Part shown: one piece after another, positions 18,103 through 27,352 of the stretch
How the letters are laid out: the number at the start of each line of letters is the position of its first letter
Position numbering within the stretch: the stretch's first letter is position 1
Assembly (NCBI RefSeq): GCF_900187355.1
Contig: NZ_LT906451.1
Coordinates: 1,302,501-1,366,500 of the forward strand
Origin: Legionella lansingensis
GTDB lineage: Bacteria; Pseudomonadota; Gammaproteobacteria; Legionellales; Legionellaceae
Direction: 5' to 3'
DNA: 64,000 nt
Translations under genes and position numbers: made by a program
Notes under the pieces: generated by a model
Told to the model about the DNA's origin: nothing
The model's input: only the letters and a program-made list of their open reading frames with translations
Database searches by the model: none

Positions 18103-18672
18103 TTAACTGTAATCAATAATAAATGATTGTACCGTTTTTTTAATGGGATCAAATTGAGAGCGGCCAGTGTAATTTAAATTTTTACCATAGACGTGCAAAG
18201 AAATAGCCACATCAGTCGATTCATTGATTACACTATGGATATCATTAGGCATGAAACAAATAACTTCGCCAGCCTGACGAATGATGGCAGCTTTTTCTCG
18301 TCTAATATCCGCATAGCCTGATTTAGAGCCATCGTCTAATCTTGTCCAGAAATAATTTTTCTCTGTTCCATTCACACTGCCTACGACACCCCAGGTTTGG
18401 TGATCATGAGGAATAATTTCGCGACCAGGTTCCCATGTCACTAAGTTAATTGCCAAGGTATGATCCTTTTCCTCGTGAATTAGCCAAGAGGAGAACCCAA
18501 TTTGCGGATCAGGATGATAATGTTTTTCTTCAAGCCAATCTGTTTTGGTCAACCACTGCTTTAAAATATTCGCAACATTGCGGATATTGGTATGGTCATC
18601 TGCTGATTGTACATTTAATGATTGTAATGCCTTGATGAGTGGGATAAGACCTTTGAGTGGCGATATAGTCAT
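18103..18672 (-). CDS. Cysteine dioxygenase-family (cupin) protein
   Basis: Non-haem iron cupin of 189 residues predicted to oxidise a thiol such as cysteine to the sulfinate. The three histidine ligands are visible: two in IIPHDHQTWGVVG (about residues 90-100) and the third in PNDIHSVINES. ISLHVYG completes the barrel. ATG 18672 is chosen because GGAG lies 7 nt upstream; a further upstream ATG at 18705 lacks a site. 3-Mercaptopropionate dioxygenase is an alternative activity. It is divergent from cytochrome b561. Confidence 0.82.
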   Translation of the reverse strand: MTISPLKGLIPLIKALQSLNVQSADDHTNIRNVANILKQWLTKTDWLEEKHYHPDPQIGFSSWLIHEEKDHTLAINLVTWEPGREIIPHDHQTWGVVGSVNGTEKNYFWTRLDDGSKSGYADIRREKAAIIRQAGEVICFMPNDIHSVINESTDVAISLHVYGKNLNYTGRSQFDPIKKTVQSFIIDYS

Positions 18673-18771
18673 GATTTCTCCATCAAGCTTAAAAATATCT
18701 TTCAATCCAGACTATATGTTAAGTGTAATAGAGAATCCGAGACTTACAGTATCGAATATAGGTTTTTTAGC

Positions 18772-18800
18772 TTGCACGCCTTATAGCGTATAGATATAGT
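18772..18800 (+). promoter_or_regulatory. Sigma-70 promoter for cytochrome b561
   Basis: TTGCAC (-35) and TATAGT (-10) separated by exactly 17 nt, ending 44 nt before the ATG at 18845. This is a good housekeeping promoter in the gap between divergent genes. Confidence 0.6.
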
Positions 18801-18844
18801 AGCAAATGTAAGTGAAACAGTTATTTCTCAGGAAAGGAACGTTA

Positions 18845-19420
18845 ATGTCGAGTCATCCTATTGTTAGTTATTCAAAAGGTATTAAGTTCATTCATTGGCT
18901 TGTTGCAGTACTTGTGATTGTAATGCTTAGTTTCGGTTTTTTTCTTGACGATGTGCCCAAACAGTACCAAGGAACGGCCTATATGATGCATAAATCTACA
19001 GGTCTTACCATCTTGTGTCTCATGGTACTTCGCTTAATCTGGGTGGCTTACAAAGGAAAGCCTCCTTTACCTGAAGCAGTTCCACGTTGGGAGAAATTCC
19101 TTACTCACTTTGTTCAATATAGTTTCTATGTCTTTTTAATTTTGATGCCTTTAACTGGCTGGATAATGTCCGTCGCTGCGGATAGGGTGCCGTCTTATTT
19201 TGGGTTATTTAACGTACCTTTCCCTGGGGTAACACCTAATGAAGAGCTTTCAGATATTATGAATCAAGCTCACAAAACAATTGCCTGGGTTCTTATTATT
19301 TTATTGAGTTTACATGTCGCAGGTGCTTTAAAGCATCATTTCATTAATAAGGATGATATATTGCTGCGCATGTGGCCACGGCGGCGTAGGAATAAGGAAT
19401 TTATTACCCAAAAGGATTAA
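18845..19420 (+). CDS. Cytochrome b561 family protein
   Basis: Four-helix inner-membrane di-haem b protein of 191 residues that passes electrons between quinol and soluble carriers. Likely haem ligands are in KFIHWLVAV, YMMHKSTG, NQAHKTIAW and LSLHVAGALKHH. ATG 18845 follows GGAA at a 5-nt distance and gives the normal short N-terminus; an upstream GTG start is unlikely. Its 3' end overlaps the 3' end of the convergent ygfZ by 17 nt. Confidence 0.92.
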   Translation: MSSHPIVSYSKGIKFIHWLVAVLVIVMLSFGFFLDDVPKQYQGTAYMMHKSTGLTILCLMVLRLIWVAYKGKPPLPEAVPRWEKFLTHFVQYSFYVFLILMPLTGWIMSVAADRVPSYFGLFNVPFPGVTPNEELSDIMNQAHKTIAWVLIILLSLHVAGALKHHFINKDDILLRMWPRRRRNKEFITQKD

Positions 19421-20375
19421 GCTCAACGGTACTGCTTTGATTCTCAATGCATACATGCGAAGGATGCTCTAATAAGATACTTGCAGCAATGAGGTAACGC
19501 CCATTCCCTAGCGGGCTGAAATCAATTAGCTCGCCTACCTCCACTTGTCCCGAAGGTTCAAATAATTTTTTGCCAGCAGCTAAAGGGGCAGTATTTTCGA
19601 TAATAAATAAGCGTAAACCGTGCTTTATTTTTGCGCGATAATGTGTTCGAGCAATAATTTCTTGTCCTTTATAACAACCTTTGTCAAAACTTAAGTACCC
19701 TGATAAATGTAAATCCAGACGATGAGGTAAAAATAATCCTCGAGTTTCTGGATAAATTTGCACTTGTTTATGGCTTAATTGTAAATAATGCCAAGCAAAA
19801 GAACCTCGAAGCTGCCCTCGCTTTCTAAACGGTTCTACAATATTAGCGATTTCTTCATTTTTGATTAGCAGAATATACAAATGATGACTGAGATGATAAC
19901 CACATAAGATATCATTTTGGATGACAGCATAGTTTTCACCTAAGTCATGGAAATGAATAGGTAGCTCATCATTAGGATTGGCCAAATAAAGGCCATATAC
20001 TTGATAAGCTTTAGTCGGTTCTAATTTTACTCTCGAGAGCATTGCTGCTGTGGATAATGACTTTTGAGTATCTAGCAGCAGGTCTTTTGGTAAAATAAGT
20101 TGCAACCCATCCCAATCGATGACATCCAGTAGAGCGAGAATTCTTCCTTTTAGGTTGCAGAGGGCGCCTTGACGCATTGCCGTGGATGTTATCTGCCTAA
20201 TATCACAGCTTAATTGTCCTTGTAGAAATTCTTTATCCCGATCCCCTCTAACCGTAAGTCCACCTAGAAAAGGCAACTCAAAAAGATAATTCCTATTGGC
20301 TTCGAAATGCAATTCCTCTGTAATGGGAAGTGTACTGATATAAGATCTCTGGTTTATAATATGTTCTTGTTGCAT
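19404..20375 (-). CDS. ygfZ: tRNA-modifying / Fe-S cluster protein YgfZ
   Basis: Folate-binding GcvT-like protein that helps maintain some Fe-S enzymes such as MiaB. The diagnostic motif KGCYKGQEIIAR is near residue 228 of 323, and the N-terminal VRGDRDKEFLQGQLSCDI is also typical. It is cytosolic. It is divergent from sdhE, a gene pair often linked in gammaproteobacteria. Confidence 0.95.
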   Translation of the reverse strand: MQQEHIINQRSYISTLPITEELHFEANRNYLFELPFLGGLTVRGDRDKEFLQGQLSCDIRQITSTAMRQGALCNLKGRILALLDVIDWDGLQLILPKDLLLDTQKSLSTAAMLSRVKLEPTKAYQVYGLYLANPNDELPIHFHDLGENYAVIQNDILCGYHLSHHLYILLIKNEEIANIVEPFRKRGQLRGSFAWHYLQLSHKQVQIYPETRGLFLPHRLDLHLSGYLSFDKGCYKGQEIIARTHYRAKIKHGLRLFIIENTAPLAAGKKLFEPSGQVEVGELIDFSPLGNGRYLIAASILLEHPSHVCIENQSSTVELNPFG

Positions 20376-20448
20376 TTTGTTTCTGACATAATTGCGATAA
20401 TTGGCAAGTTTAGTGTAACATCGCCTCTGTTGACAATCAGGTAATGTA

Positions 20449-20703
20449 ATGATTAATCACTCAAAAAAAGCGAAACTTCTATGGCAGTGCAGGCGAGGTA
20501 TGCTCGAATTGGACTTGATTCTCAACCGTTTCGCAGAACGCTATATAGAAGAGCTTAGTGAGAGACAGTTAGAAGCATTCGATAAATTACTAAATTGTAG
20601 CGATCCTGAGCTTTATAGCTGGTTGATGGGATATGAGCAAGCCGCCGACAAGGAGTTAGCTGATATTGTTGAATTCATCAAATTGCAGGATTACCCTAGG
20701 TAA
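20449..20703 (+). CDS. sdhE: Succinate dehydrogenase flavinylation factor
   Basis: An 84-residue protein that promotes covalent attachment of FAD to SdhA. The family signature RRGMLELDLIL is at residues 15-25 and YSWLMG near residue 56. It forms an operon with the overlapping ygfX-like gene and is divergent from ygfZ, the usual arrangement. Confidence 0.95.
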   Translation: MINHSKKAKLLWQCRRGMLELDLILNRFAERYIEELSERQLEAFDKLLNCSDPELYSWLMGYEQAADKELADIVEFIKLQDYPR

Positions 20704-21076
20704 TTCATTGATATTTTTGCAAATTGCATTATTGATTTATGTATTTGCATTAATGGTAATATTTTCATCTGATTGGATTTTGTGGTTAAAGCTTCTGATA
20801 TCAGTTCTTTTCATTTTGTTTACCCTACGTTTGCTCCTCAAACCGTATCCCTATCCCAATTATTCGATGCTTTCATACGAACATGGAAAATGGTTATTGC
20901 ATGTAAAGCAAGGCAGTCCGTTAAAGTATGATAGGGTACGAGTTATTATCAATACTGGCTTGTTTCTTTTAGTACAACTTATAGGGGAAAATAGGATTAA
21001 ACTTTTGATTATTTTTGCCGATCAAATCACGAATGATGAATATAGATATTTAAAAATTAAAGAAAAATTTATGTAA
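20666..21076 (+). CDS. YgfX/CptA-like small membrane protein
   Basis: A 136-residue protein with two adjacent N-terminal helices (residues about 12-53) and a soluble C-terminal half. This is the layout of YgfX, the membrane partner of SdhE that E. coli work described as the CptA toxin. It starts with TTG inside sdhE, an overlap of 38 nt, which implies translational coupling. SNCRITLGNS matches the usual short polar N-terminus. Sequence conservation in this family is low, so the name rests partly on position. Confidence 0.7.
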   Translation: MLNSSNCRITLGNSLIFLQIALLIYVFALMVIFSSDWILWLKLLISVLFILFTLRLLLKPYPYPNYSMLSYEHGKWLLHVKQGSPLKYDRVRVIINTGLFLLVQLIGENRIKLLIIFADQITNDEYRYLKIKEKFM

Positions 21077-21196
21077 GATGGACGGCATTTAAATATCTAT
21101 TTGCAATAGGCTAATGGACGCTGTCTCTTGAAAAAATCCTATCTGAGGCTTGAAACTCGACCTTTCAATTTTTTAAATTTGACAAATAAAAATGAC

Positions 21197-21254
21197 CGAA
21201 TTACCGTGGCTTGACCACGGTAATTCGATCTTCTACACGGTAATTCGATGTTCT
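21197..21254. repeat. Palindromic repeat, family A, with duplicated half
   Basis: Perfect 13-bp inverted repeat with arm CGAATTACCGTGG (21197-21209 and 21215-21227) and loop CTTGA. A second copy of the right half (ACGGTAATTCGAT) follows at 21238-21250. The palindrome is identical to the element at 22743-22773. It lies between ygfX and ruvB. Confidence 0.85.
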
Positions 21255-21318
21255 AAAAGAATCGAGTGAAAGAAAAAGCTGTGTTAGAATTCTCAAAAAA
21301 TAAGAATAATTGACTTCT

Positions 21319-22329
21319 ATGCTGGAAAGTGATCGTTTGATAAGTGCTAATTCGCCACCTTCGGAAGAAGCGTTAGATCGGGCTATCCGGCCGTTAACTT
21401 TTGATGAATATATTGGTCAGGAAACCGTTTGCTCGCAGATGCGCATTTTTATAGATGCAGCTAGAAATCGTCAGGATGCTCTTGATCATGTGCTCATTTT
21501 TGGTCCTCCTGGACTTGGAAAGACGACATTAGCCAATATTATTGCCCATGAAATGGGTGTAAATTTAAGGCAAACTTCAGGACCTGTTCTTGAAAGAGCA
21601 GGAGATATAGCCGCCATCCTCACCAACTTGCAGGAAAATGATGTGCTCTTTATTGATGAGATCCATCGCTTAAGTCCGGTCATTGAGGAAATCCTCTATC
21701 CTGCAATGGAAGACTACAAATTGGATATTATGATAGGAGAGGGGCCTGCAGCTCGTTCCATCAAGCTCGAGCTACCTTCTTTTACGTTAGTGGGTGCAAC
21801 CACGCGTGCAGGTTTACTTACCTCCCCTCTGCGCGATCGTTTTGGCATCGTGCAACGCTTGGAGTTTTACACAGTAGATGCTTTGTGTAGCATTGTTTCA
21901 CGTTCAGCCCGGTTGTTAGGCGTAAATGCCGAGCCAGAGGGAGCGAAAGAAATTGCCATGCGAGCTCGCGGCACCCCCAGAATTGCTAACCGGTTATTGC
22001 GCCGAGTGAGAGATTACGCTGAAGTCAAAGGTCAAGGAGTTATCACTTTAGACATTGCGAAGTGTGCTTTGGAAATGTTGGACGTTGATGAACATGGTTT
22101 TGATCTGTTAGATAGAAAATTGATGTTAACAGTTATCGAACGCTTTGCAGGTGGGCCTGTTGGTATAGATAGTATTGCAGCAGCCATTGGGGAGGAGAAG
22201 GGAACAATAGAAGATGTTCTTGAGCCTTATTTGATCCAACAAGGTTTTTTAATGCGCACCCCCCGAGGTCGTATGGCTTCTCGATTGGCGTATCAACATT
22301 TTGGTATCCCGATGCTTGAAGAAGGGTAA
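21319..22329 (+). CDS. ruvB: Holliday junction branch migration helicase RuvB
   Basis: Hexameric AAA+ motor that drives branch migration with RuvA. The Walker A GPPGLGKT, Walker B DEIHRL, sensor GATTRAG and the C-terminal winged-helix [11 protein letters not shown] and RTPRGR are all present. ATG 21319 gives [10 protein letters not shown], the family start, and 336 residues. ruvC and ruvA are not adjacent in this window. ybgC begins 2 nt after its stop. Confidence 0.98.
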   Translation: MLESDRLISANSPPSEEALDRAIRPLTFDEYIGQETVCSQMRIFIDAARNRQDALDHVLIFGPPGLGKTTLANIIAHEMGVNLRQTSGPVLERAGDIAAILTNLQENDVLFIDEIHRLSPVIEEILYPAMEDYKLDIMIGEGPAARSIKLELPSFTLVGATTRAGLLTSPLRDRFGIVQRLEFYTVDALCSIVSRSARLLGVNAEPEGAKEIAMRARGTPRIANRLLRRVRDYAEVKGQGVITLDIAKCALEMLDVDEHGFDLLDRKLMLTVIERFAGGPVGIDSIAAAIGEEKGTIEDVLEPYLIQQGFLMRTPRGRMASRLAYQHFGIPMLEEG

Positions 22330-22331
22330 AG

Positions 22332-22721
22332 ATGTCATTCCATGATGTAGATTACTTTGAACTTAAGGTTTATGCCGAAGACACGGATTTCATGGGCATT
22401 GTCTATCACGCGAACTATTTGCGTTTTTTTGAGCGAGCTAGAACAGAAATGATTCGCAAATCTGGCTTGTCTTTAACCACTCTGGCACAGTATGATTGCC
22501 ATTTTGCGATCAATGACGTGAGACTACGGTATTTTTTTCCAGCTCGCCTCGAAGATCAATTAATGGTGGCATCAAAGGTCACTAATAAAAAAACTTGTAG
22601 CCTTGTATTTGATCAACGGCTCTACAATCAGGATAATACTTTGCTTTGCGAAGGGCTTATCAAGGTAGTTTGTCTTGATGAGACTATGAAACCGAGAAGA
22701 ATACCAGAAAATTTATTTTAG
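22332..22721 (+). CDS. ybgC: Acyl-CoA thioesterase YbgC
   Basis: Hot-dog-fold thioesterase of 129 residues associated with the Tol-Pal system and phospholipid synthesis enzymes. The active-site motif YAEDTDFMGIVYHANYL is at residues 14-30. It sits 2 nt after ruvB, so it is co-transcribed with it. The palindrome at 22743 appears to end this transcript before tolQ. Confidence 0.94.
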   Translation: MSFHDVDYFELKVYAEDTDFMGIVYHANYLRFFERARTEMIRKSGLSLTTLAQYDCHFAINDVRLRYFFPARLEDQLMVASKVTNKKTCSLVFDQRLYNQDNTLLCEGLIKVVCLDETMKPRRIPENLF

Positions 22722-22742
22722 AATACATGCTTGTTAGAACAT

Positions 22743-22780
22743 CGAATTACCGTGGCTTGACCACGGTAATTCGGTTTTTT
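22743..22780 (+). terminator. Rho-independent terminator built from a family A repeat
   Basis: A 13-bp perfect stem (arm CGAATTACCGTGG, loop CTTGA) followed after one G by TTTTTT. It lies 21 nt after ybgC and is the same palindrome as 21197-21227. Here the repeat has the full shape of an intrinsic terminator. Confidence 0.8.
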
Positions 22781-22814
22781 GATTGTCAAATTAAAAAAAA
22801 CTGAAGATCGAGTA

Positions 22815-22820
22815 TATAAT
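22815..22820 (+). promoter_or_regulatory. Consensus -10 box before tolQ
   Basis: TATAAT about 99 nt before the tolQ ATG and downstream of the repeat-derived terminator. TTGTCA at 22783 is too far (26 nt) to be a normal -35. It suggests tolQRAB has its own promoter. Confidence 0.4.
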
Positions 22821-22918
22821 ATGCCTCTTAAATTTTAAGATGCGCGGTTTCATCTAAATTAGAGATATTGGGAAGCTTTAAAAAATCATTACATCAAAGT
22901 TTTAGTGGAGGAGAAGAC

Positions 22919-23593
22919 ATGGGTAGCCATGCCAGTGTGTTGGGGTATTTTCTGCAGGCCGGTCTTGTAGTGAAGACGGTTATGATGATTTTGCTTGCTG
23001 CATCAATTGTCTCCTGGACGCTCATTTTGCAAAGAGCTTGGTACTTTAAACAGAAAAAACAAGAGTGTGATGCTTTTACCAGGCGTTTTTGGGCAAGCAG
23101 TGATCTAAGTAAATTATTTGCTGATGTGGATAGTAACGTCGATACACGACAAGGTCTTGCCGCCATTTTTCATGCTGGATTTAAAGAATATGTTCGCTTA
23201 AGAAAATTAGGCTCCATGGTTATTGAACCTATCCAACGCGCTATGCAAATTAGGCATGCTAAAGAAGCTGCGTTGTTAGAACAGCATTTACCTTTATTTG
23301 CTTCAGTTGGTTCTATTGCCCCTTATGTAGGTTTATTTGGTACCGTTTGGGGAATAATGACGTCTTTCCAAGCACTTGGTCATGCTCAACAAGCCACTAT
23401 TGCCATGGTAGCTCCTGGTATATCAGAGGCGTTGGTTGCCACAGCACTCGGTTTATTTACCGCTATACCTGCGGTGATTGCATTTAACCGTTATTCAATG
23501 CGCGCGAATCATTTGCTTGATCGTTATGATTTGTTCCAGGAAGAATTGGTATCACTTATTGAGCAGCAAACCGCAGCAGCAACAAGAGGGTAA
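22919..23593 (+). CDS. tolQ: Tol-Pal proton channel subunit TolQ
   Basis: Inner-membrane ExbB/MotA-family protein of 224 residues with three membrane helices (residues about 15-37, 130-150, 165-187). With TolR it uses the proton gradient to energise TolA during division and outer-membrane constriction. Conserved segments VGSIAPYVGLFGTVWGIM and ALGLFTAIPAVIAFN are present. ATG 22919 is chosen because GGAGGAG lies 6 nt upstream. tolR follows within 6 nt. Confidence 0.97.
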   Translation: MGSHASVLGYFLQAGLVVKTVMMILLAASIVSWTLILQRAWYFKQKKQECDAFTRRFWASSDLSKLFADVDSNVDTRQGLAAIFHAGFKEYVRLRKLGSMVIEPIQRAMQIRHAKEAALLEQHLPLFASVGSIAPYVGLFGTVWGIMTSFQALGHAQQATIAMVAPGISEALVATALGLFTAIPAVIAFNRYSMRANHLLDRYDLFQEELVSLIEQQTAAATRG

Positions 23594-23599
23594 GTCGTG

Positions 23600-24058
23600 A
23601 TGTTAAAGAAAAAAAAGACAGTCGCTCACCCCATCGCTGAAATCAATGTAGTGCCCTATATTGACGTCATGCTTGTTTTGTTAGTTATTTTTATGATTAC
23701 TGCCCCTATGTTAACGCAAGGAGTGACCGTTGATCTGCCCAAAGCAGCAAGTCAGAATTTAAAACCCACGGATAGAGAACCAATTATCGTGTCTGTGAAT
23801 CAGCAAGGCGATTATTTTTTAAATATTAGCGCAACCCCAGAGACTCGGATTGATTCCAAGGCATTGATGGTGCGTGTAGCAGCGGAATTAGAGCTTGCTC
23901 GGCAAAACAATCAACCGATTAATGTCTTGGTGAAAGGCGATCAGGGTGTGGCCTATGGCAAAGTAGTGGGAGCAATGAGCCTGCTAAAACAAGCCGGAGC
24001 TGAACAAGTTGGTTTGTTGACAGATTCCTCTGATTTACCACAGGAGAATCAGGGATGA
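23600..24058 (+). CDS. tolR: Tol-Pal proton channel subunit TolR
   Basis: ExbD-family protein of 152 residues with one N-terminal helix. The essential proton-carrying aspartate is in NVVPYIDVMLVLLVIFM, followed by a periplasmic domain. ATG 23600 follows AGGG. Its last four bases overlap the tolA ATG (ATGA), indicating coupled translation. Confidence 0.96.
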   Translation: MLKKKKTVAHPIAEINVVPYIDVMLVLLVIFMITAPMLTQGVTVDLPKAASQNLKPTDREPIIVSVNQQGDYFLNISATPETRIDSKALMVRVAAELELARQNNQPINVLVKGDQGVAYGKVVGAMSLLKQAGAEQVGLLTDSSDLPQENQG

Positions 24059-25068
24059 TTAGTGATCAAAGCTACCGAAAAGCTTTTTATATAGCGATTG
24101 GTTTGCATCTATTTTTGGCGTTGTTGCTACTCATTGAGTCTACTCATCAGCGTCCAGTGATGACCATGGCAAAAAATGAACCTAGTCGAGCTTTACCCAT
24201 TGAAGCAACTGAACCGCCAAAAGAAATTGTTAAAGCAACGAGTGTGGATAACCAAGAGGTTATGGAGACTATCAACCGTTTGAAACAGGAGCGGGCCAAT
24301 CAACTTAAGGCTGAGCAAGCCCGACAGCAATCTCTGGCAAAACAGGCCGAAATGGCCCGCCAAACTCGTTTAAAAGAACAACAGCGATTGGCAAAACTTA
24401 AGGAAGAAGCAGAAAAAATTGCCATTGCGCGAAAAAAACAAATCGAAGAAGAACAACGTCGATTGAAGCAACTCGCGCTTGAGAAAGCACAGGAAGCCAA
24501 GCGACTCCAAGAATTAAAAGAAAAACAGGATGAGTTAAAGAAGAAACAACAGGAAGAGGCTCAGAAGCTTGCGCAATTAAAGAAGAAGCAAAAGGAAGAA
24601 GAACTCAAGGCTAAGAAAGAGAAGGAAGCACTTGCCCGCATTGAGAAAGAAAAAGCAGAGAAAGCCAAAGAAGAACTGGCTCGAGCTGAAAAGGCTAAGG
24701 CTGAATTAGCAGAAAAGAAACGTCAAGCGGCAGCACAGCAGGCAGCTGAAGATGCAGCCAAAAGGGCCCATATCGCTGGTGAAGTTGACAAATATAAGGC
24801 CATGATTGTCAATGCGATTAGCCGGCAATGGATTTTACCTGAAAATGTTAGTAATGGTTTATCGAGTCAATTTAGGATTCGTTTGGCTCCGGATGGTGCT
24901 GTTTTGGAAGTCACTTTAACACGTAGCAGTGGTGATCCGATCTTGGATCGCTCCGCACAAACGGCTATCTACAAAGCATCACCACTTCCGGTACCTGCTG
25001 ATCCAGAAATGTTCGACATATTTCGTGATATCAGTCTAACTGTACGTCCAGAAAATGTTAGGGGGTAA
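24055..25068 (+). CDS. tolA: Tol-Pal trans-envelope protein TolA
   Basis: Envelope-spanning protein of 337 residues: one N-terminal membrane helix (residues about 11-27), a long Lys/Glu/Ala-rich helical rod (residues about 70-240) and a C-terminal TonB-like globular domain ([19 protein letters not shown]). The rod composition is typical of TolA. It connects TolQR to TolB and Pal. The start overlaps tolR by 4 nt; tolB follows after 2 nt. Confidence 0.95.
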   Translation: MISDQSYRKAFYIAIGLHLFLALLLLIESTHQRPVMTMAKNEPSRALPIEATEPPKEIVKATSVDNQEVMETINRLKQERANQLKAEQARQQSLAKQAEMARQTRLKEQQRLAKLKEEAEKIAIARKKQIEEEQRRLKQLALEKAQEAKRLQELKEKQDELKKKQQEEAQKLAQLKKKQKEEELKAKKEKEALARIEKEKAEKAKEELARAEKAKAELAEKKRQAAAQQAAEDAAKRAHIAGEVDKYKAMIVNAISRQWILPENVSNGLSSQFRIRLAPDGAVLEVTLTRSSGDPILDRSAQTAIYKASPLPVPADPEMFDIFRDISLTVRPENVRG

Positions 25069-25070
25069 AC

Positions 25071-26333
25071 GTGTTAATTAAATACTTAATAACACCGCTG
25101 TTTTTATTGTTCTCATCAATGCTTTTTGCAGTGGATCTTGAATTAACGCAAGGGATTAATTCTGCTTTACCTATTGGTATAAGCTCCTTCGGATCCGATC
25201 AAATGGGTCAGCAACTGTCTGGGATAGTCAGTAACGATTTGCACTTCTCAGGGCAATTCAAAATTATTGCTCCACCACAGAGTTTTGCTGCTCAACCCTC
25301 CGTCAGCAGTTGGCGTCAAGCTGGGGCTGACAGCGTTTTAACTGGAGAGGTTCGCAGAATTGGCTATAACCGCTATGAAGTTAACTATGAATTGCTGGAT
25401 GCCGTTGCTCAAGGCAGAGTGCTGTTGTCAAAAAGCTATCAAATTAGTGCGAATGAATTACGACCTTTGGCACATCATATTAGTGATGAAGTTTATCAAA
25501 AGCTTACTGGTGAACGTGGAATTTTTTCAACCAAAATTGCCTATATTTTAGTGCAGCGGCAGGGCGAAAGAGCCAAGTACTTTTTAGAGGTGGCTGATGT
25601 CGATGGCTACAATCCGCAAAGTTTACTCGTTTCCACGGAGCCCATTATGTCCCCGACCTGGTCACCTGACGGTAGACAGCTTGCTTATGTTTCTTTTGAG
25701 AAGAAAAAAGCGCAGATTTTTACGGTGGATGTGGCCACAGGTCGTCGACGATTGGTTACTGATTTTACAGGCATTAATAATGCTCCTGCGTGGTCTGTGG
25801 ATGGACGTCATCTTGCAGTAGTACTCTCCAAGGGAGGCTCACCTAAAATTTATAGTATTGACCTCAGCAATGGCTCCATGAAACAGTTGACTTTCGGCGA
25901 AGCAATTGATACTGAGCCTCGTTACTCTCCTGATGGGCGCTCCTTGTTGTTCACATCGGGTAGAGGTGGTTCACCGCAAGTTTATCGCTTATCTTTGGCA
26001 GATGGCAGAGTAAGTCGCGTTACTTATGAAGGCAATTACAATGCCAGAGCTTCCTATACTCCAGATCAAAAACACGTTGTCATGCTGCATAGGGAGGACA
26101 AGAGCTTTAACATTGCTGTGCAAGATGAGGGAGGGCATGTTACGCAATTGACCTTTGCACCCCTGGATGAGTCGCCATCTTTATCTCCTAATGGGCGTTT
26201 AATTCTTTATGCAACTCGTCATAATGATCAAGGTGTCTTAGGAGTGGTTTCCATTGATGGACGAATCAAGATGCGTCTTCCAGCTCGAGAGGGAGATGTG
26301 CAGGACCCCGCTTGGTCACCCTATTTAGGTTAG
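25071..26333 (+). CDS. tolB: Periplasmic beta-propeller TolB
   Basis: Periplasmic protein of 420 residues with a signal peptide ([15 protein letters not shown]), an N-terminal alpha/beta domain and a six-bladed propeller whose blades show the PD40 pattern ([36 protein letters not shown]). It starts with GTG preceded by AGGGGG. It normally links TolA with Pal, but pal is not next in this locus; a secreted nuclease gene follows after 3 nt. Confidence 0.97.
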   Translation: MLIKYLITPLFLLFSSMLFAVDLELTQGINSALPIGISSFGSDQMGQQLSGIVSNDLHFSGQFKIIAPPQSFAAQPSVSSWRQAGADSVLTGEVRRIGYNRYEVNYELLDAVAQGRVLLSKSYQISANELRPLAHHISDEVYQKLTGERGIFSTKIAYILVQRQGERAKYFLEVADVDGYNPQSLLVSTEPIMSPTWSPDGRQLAYVSFEKKKAQIFTVDVATGRRRLVTDFTGINNAPAWSVDGRHLAVVLSKGGSPKIYSIDLSNGSMKQLTFGEAIDTEPRYSPDGRSLLFTSGRGGSPQVYRLSLADGRVSRVTYEGNYNARASYTPDQKHVVMLHREDKSFNIAVQDEGGHVTQLTFAPLDESPSLSPNGRLILYATRHNDQGVLGVVSIDGRIKMRLPAREGDVQDPAWSPYLG

Positions 26334-26336
26334 GAC

Positions 26337-27155
26337 ATGATTCGCAGGATTAGCTTTTTATTGTTCTTGGTTATGGCTGTAAAAGGTTACAGCTGGAACG
26401 CTTTGGGCCATCGTTTGGTGGCCCAAATCGCTTACAACCATCTCACACCAAAGGCAAAGAAAGTCTGCAACCATTACAATCACGCACTAGATAGCATGTA
26501 TCGATCGCAGAGCTTTGTTAATGCTGCTGCATGGTTAGATGGTTTGCGTTACCAAAACGACCTCTGGCTTGGGCCAAAACATTATATCGATATCCCTTTC
26601 TCATGGGATGGGACTGAGCTTGTCCAGCCTGACGACATTAATGCTGTTTCTGCCATCATTGATGCCAGCAAGATCTTGCAAGAAAATTTGGCAAATGACT
26701 TTACTAAAGGGTTTACTCTGCGAATATTACTTCATGTTGTTGGTGATATTCATCAGCCTCTTCATGCTGCTAATCAATTTAGTATTGAGCATCCGCAAGG
26801 CGATCAAGGAGGCAATCTTTTTCCTTTGTCCTCTAATTCGATAGCGACCAATTTGCATAGCTATTGGGATAAAGGAGGGGGTCTATTAAACAATGCCGAA
26901 CACTACAGCGCAAAACAGCTTAGGCTTAAGGCTCATAACATTGAAAAGCATTGGCCTTGCCATCTGGAGGATATGAATCTGGATCCTGAAACGTGGGCGA
27001 CGGAATCGCATCAAATAGCAATAACCAAAGTTTACCATTTAAAACCTGGTCAAAAACCAAGCCAAAAATACCAAAAGATGACTGAAATAATTACTGAACA
27101 ACGTATCGCCCTTGCAGGTTGCCGCTTGGCTGCTCTGTTAAACAAACTTGTGTGA
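26337..27155 (+). CDS. Secreted S1/P1-type zinc nuclease
   Basis: Exported single-strand nuclease of the S1/P1 family, 272 residues. The signal peptide ends at GYS, so the mature protein begins with Trp (WNALGHRLVAQIA), the N-terminal zinc ligand of this family. Further zinc-site motifs are HYIDIPFSW, LLHVVGDIHQPLHA, QGGN and LHSYWDKG. Such enzymes are common in plants and fungi and in Legionella, where they may degrade host or environmental nucleic acid. It is 3 nt after tolB and probably on the tol transcript. Confidence 0.92.
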   Translation: MIRRISFLLFLVMAVKGYSWNALGHRLVAQIAYNHLTPKAKKVCNHYNHALDSMYRSQSFVNAAAWLDGLRYQNDLWLGPKHYIDIPFSWDGTELVQPDDINAVSAIIDASKILQENLANDFTKGFTLRILLHVVGDIHQPLHAANQFSIEHPQGDQGGNLFPLSSNSIATNLHSYWDKGGGLLNNAEHYSAKQLRLKAHNIEKHWPCHLEDMNLDPETWATESHQIAITKVYHLKPGQKPSQKYQKMTEIITEQRIALAGCRLAALLNKLV

Positions 27156-27207
27156 GGAGTCCTAGGCCGATTTCATCAAAGTACAATTTATAAACATGGG
27201 ATGATTT

Positions 27208-27277
27208 GTAGGTTGGACCTTGGCTCAACAACTTTAGAACATCGTGCCATTTTGATGTTGGGTCAAGGCCCAACCAC
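27208..27277. repeat. Palindromic repeat, family D (GTAGGTTGG type)
   Basis: Inverted arms of about 21 nt, GTAGGTTGGACCTTGG... and the complementary TGTTGGGTCAAGGCCCAACC, separated by about 26 nt. The arms have a few mismatches. The same GTAGGTTGGGCC sequence forms the ends of the IS element at 38001-39485. It lies between the nuclease and the giant coiled-coil gene. Confidence 0.7.
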
Positions 27278-27352
27278 TTTTATTATTTGATCCATTAGCT
27301 TGATCTTATAGAATAGCCCACAAATTTGGATTCTATAGCGTATAGGTCATTG

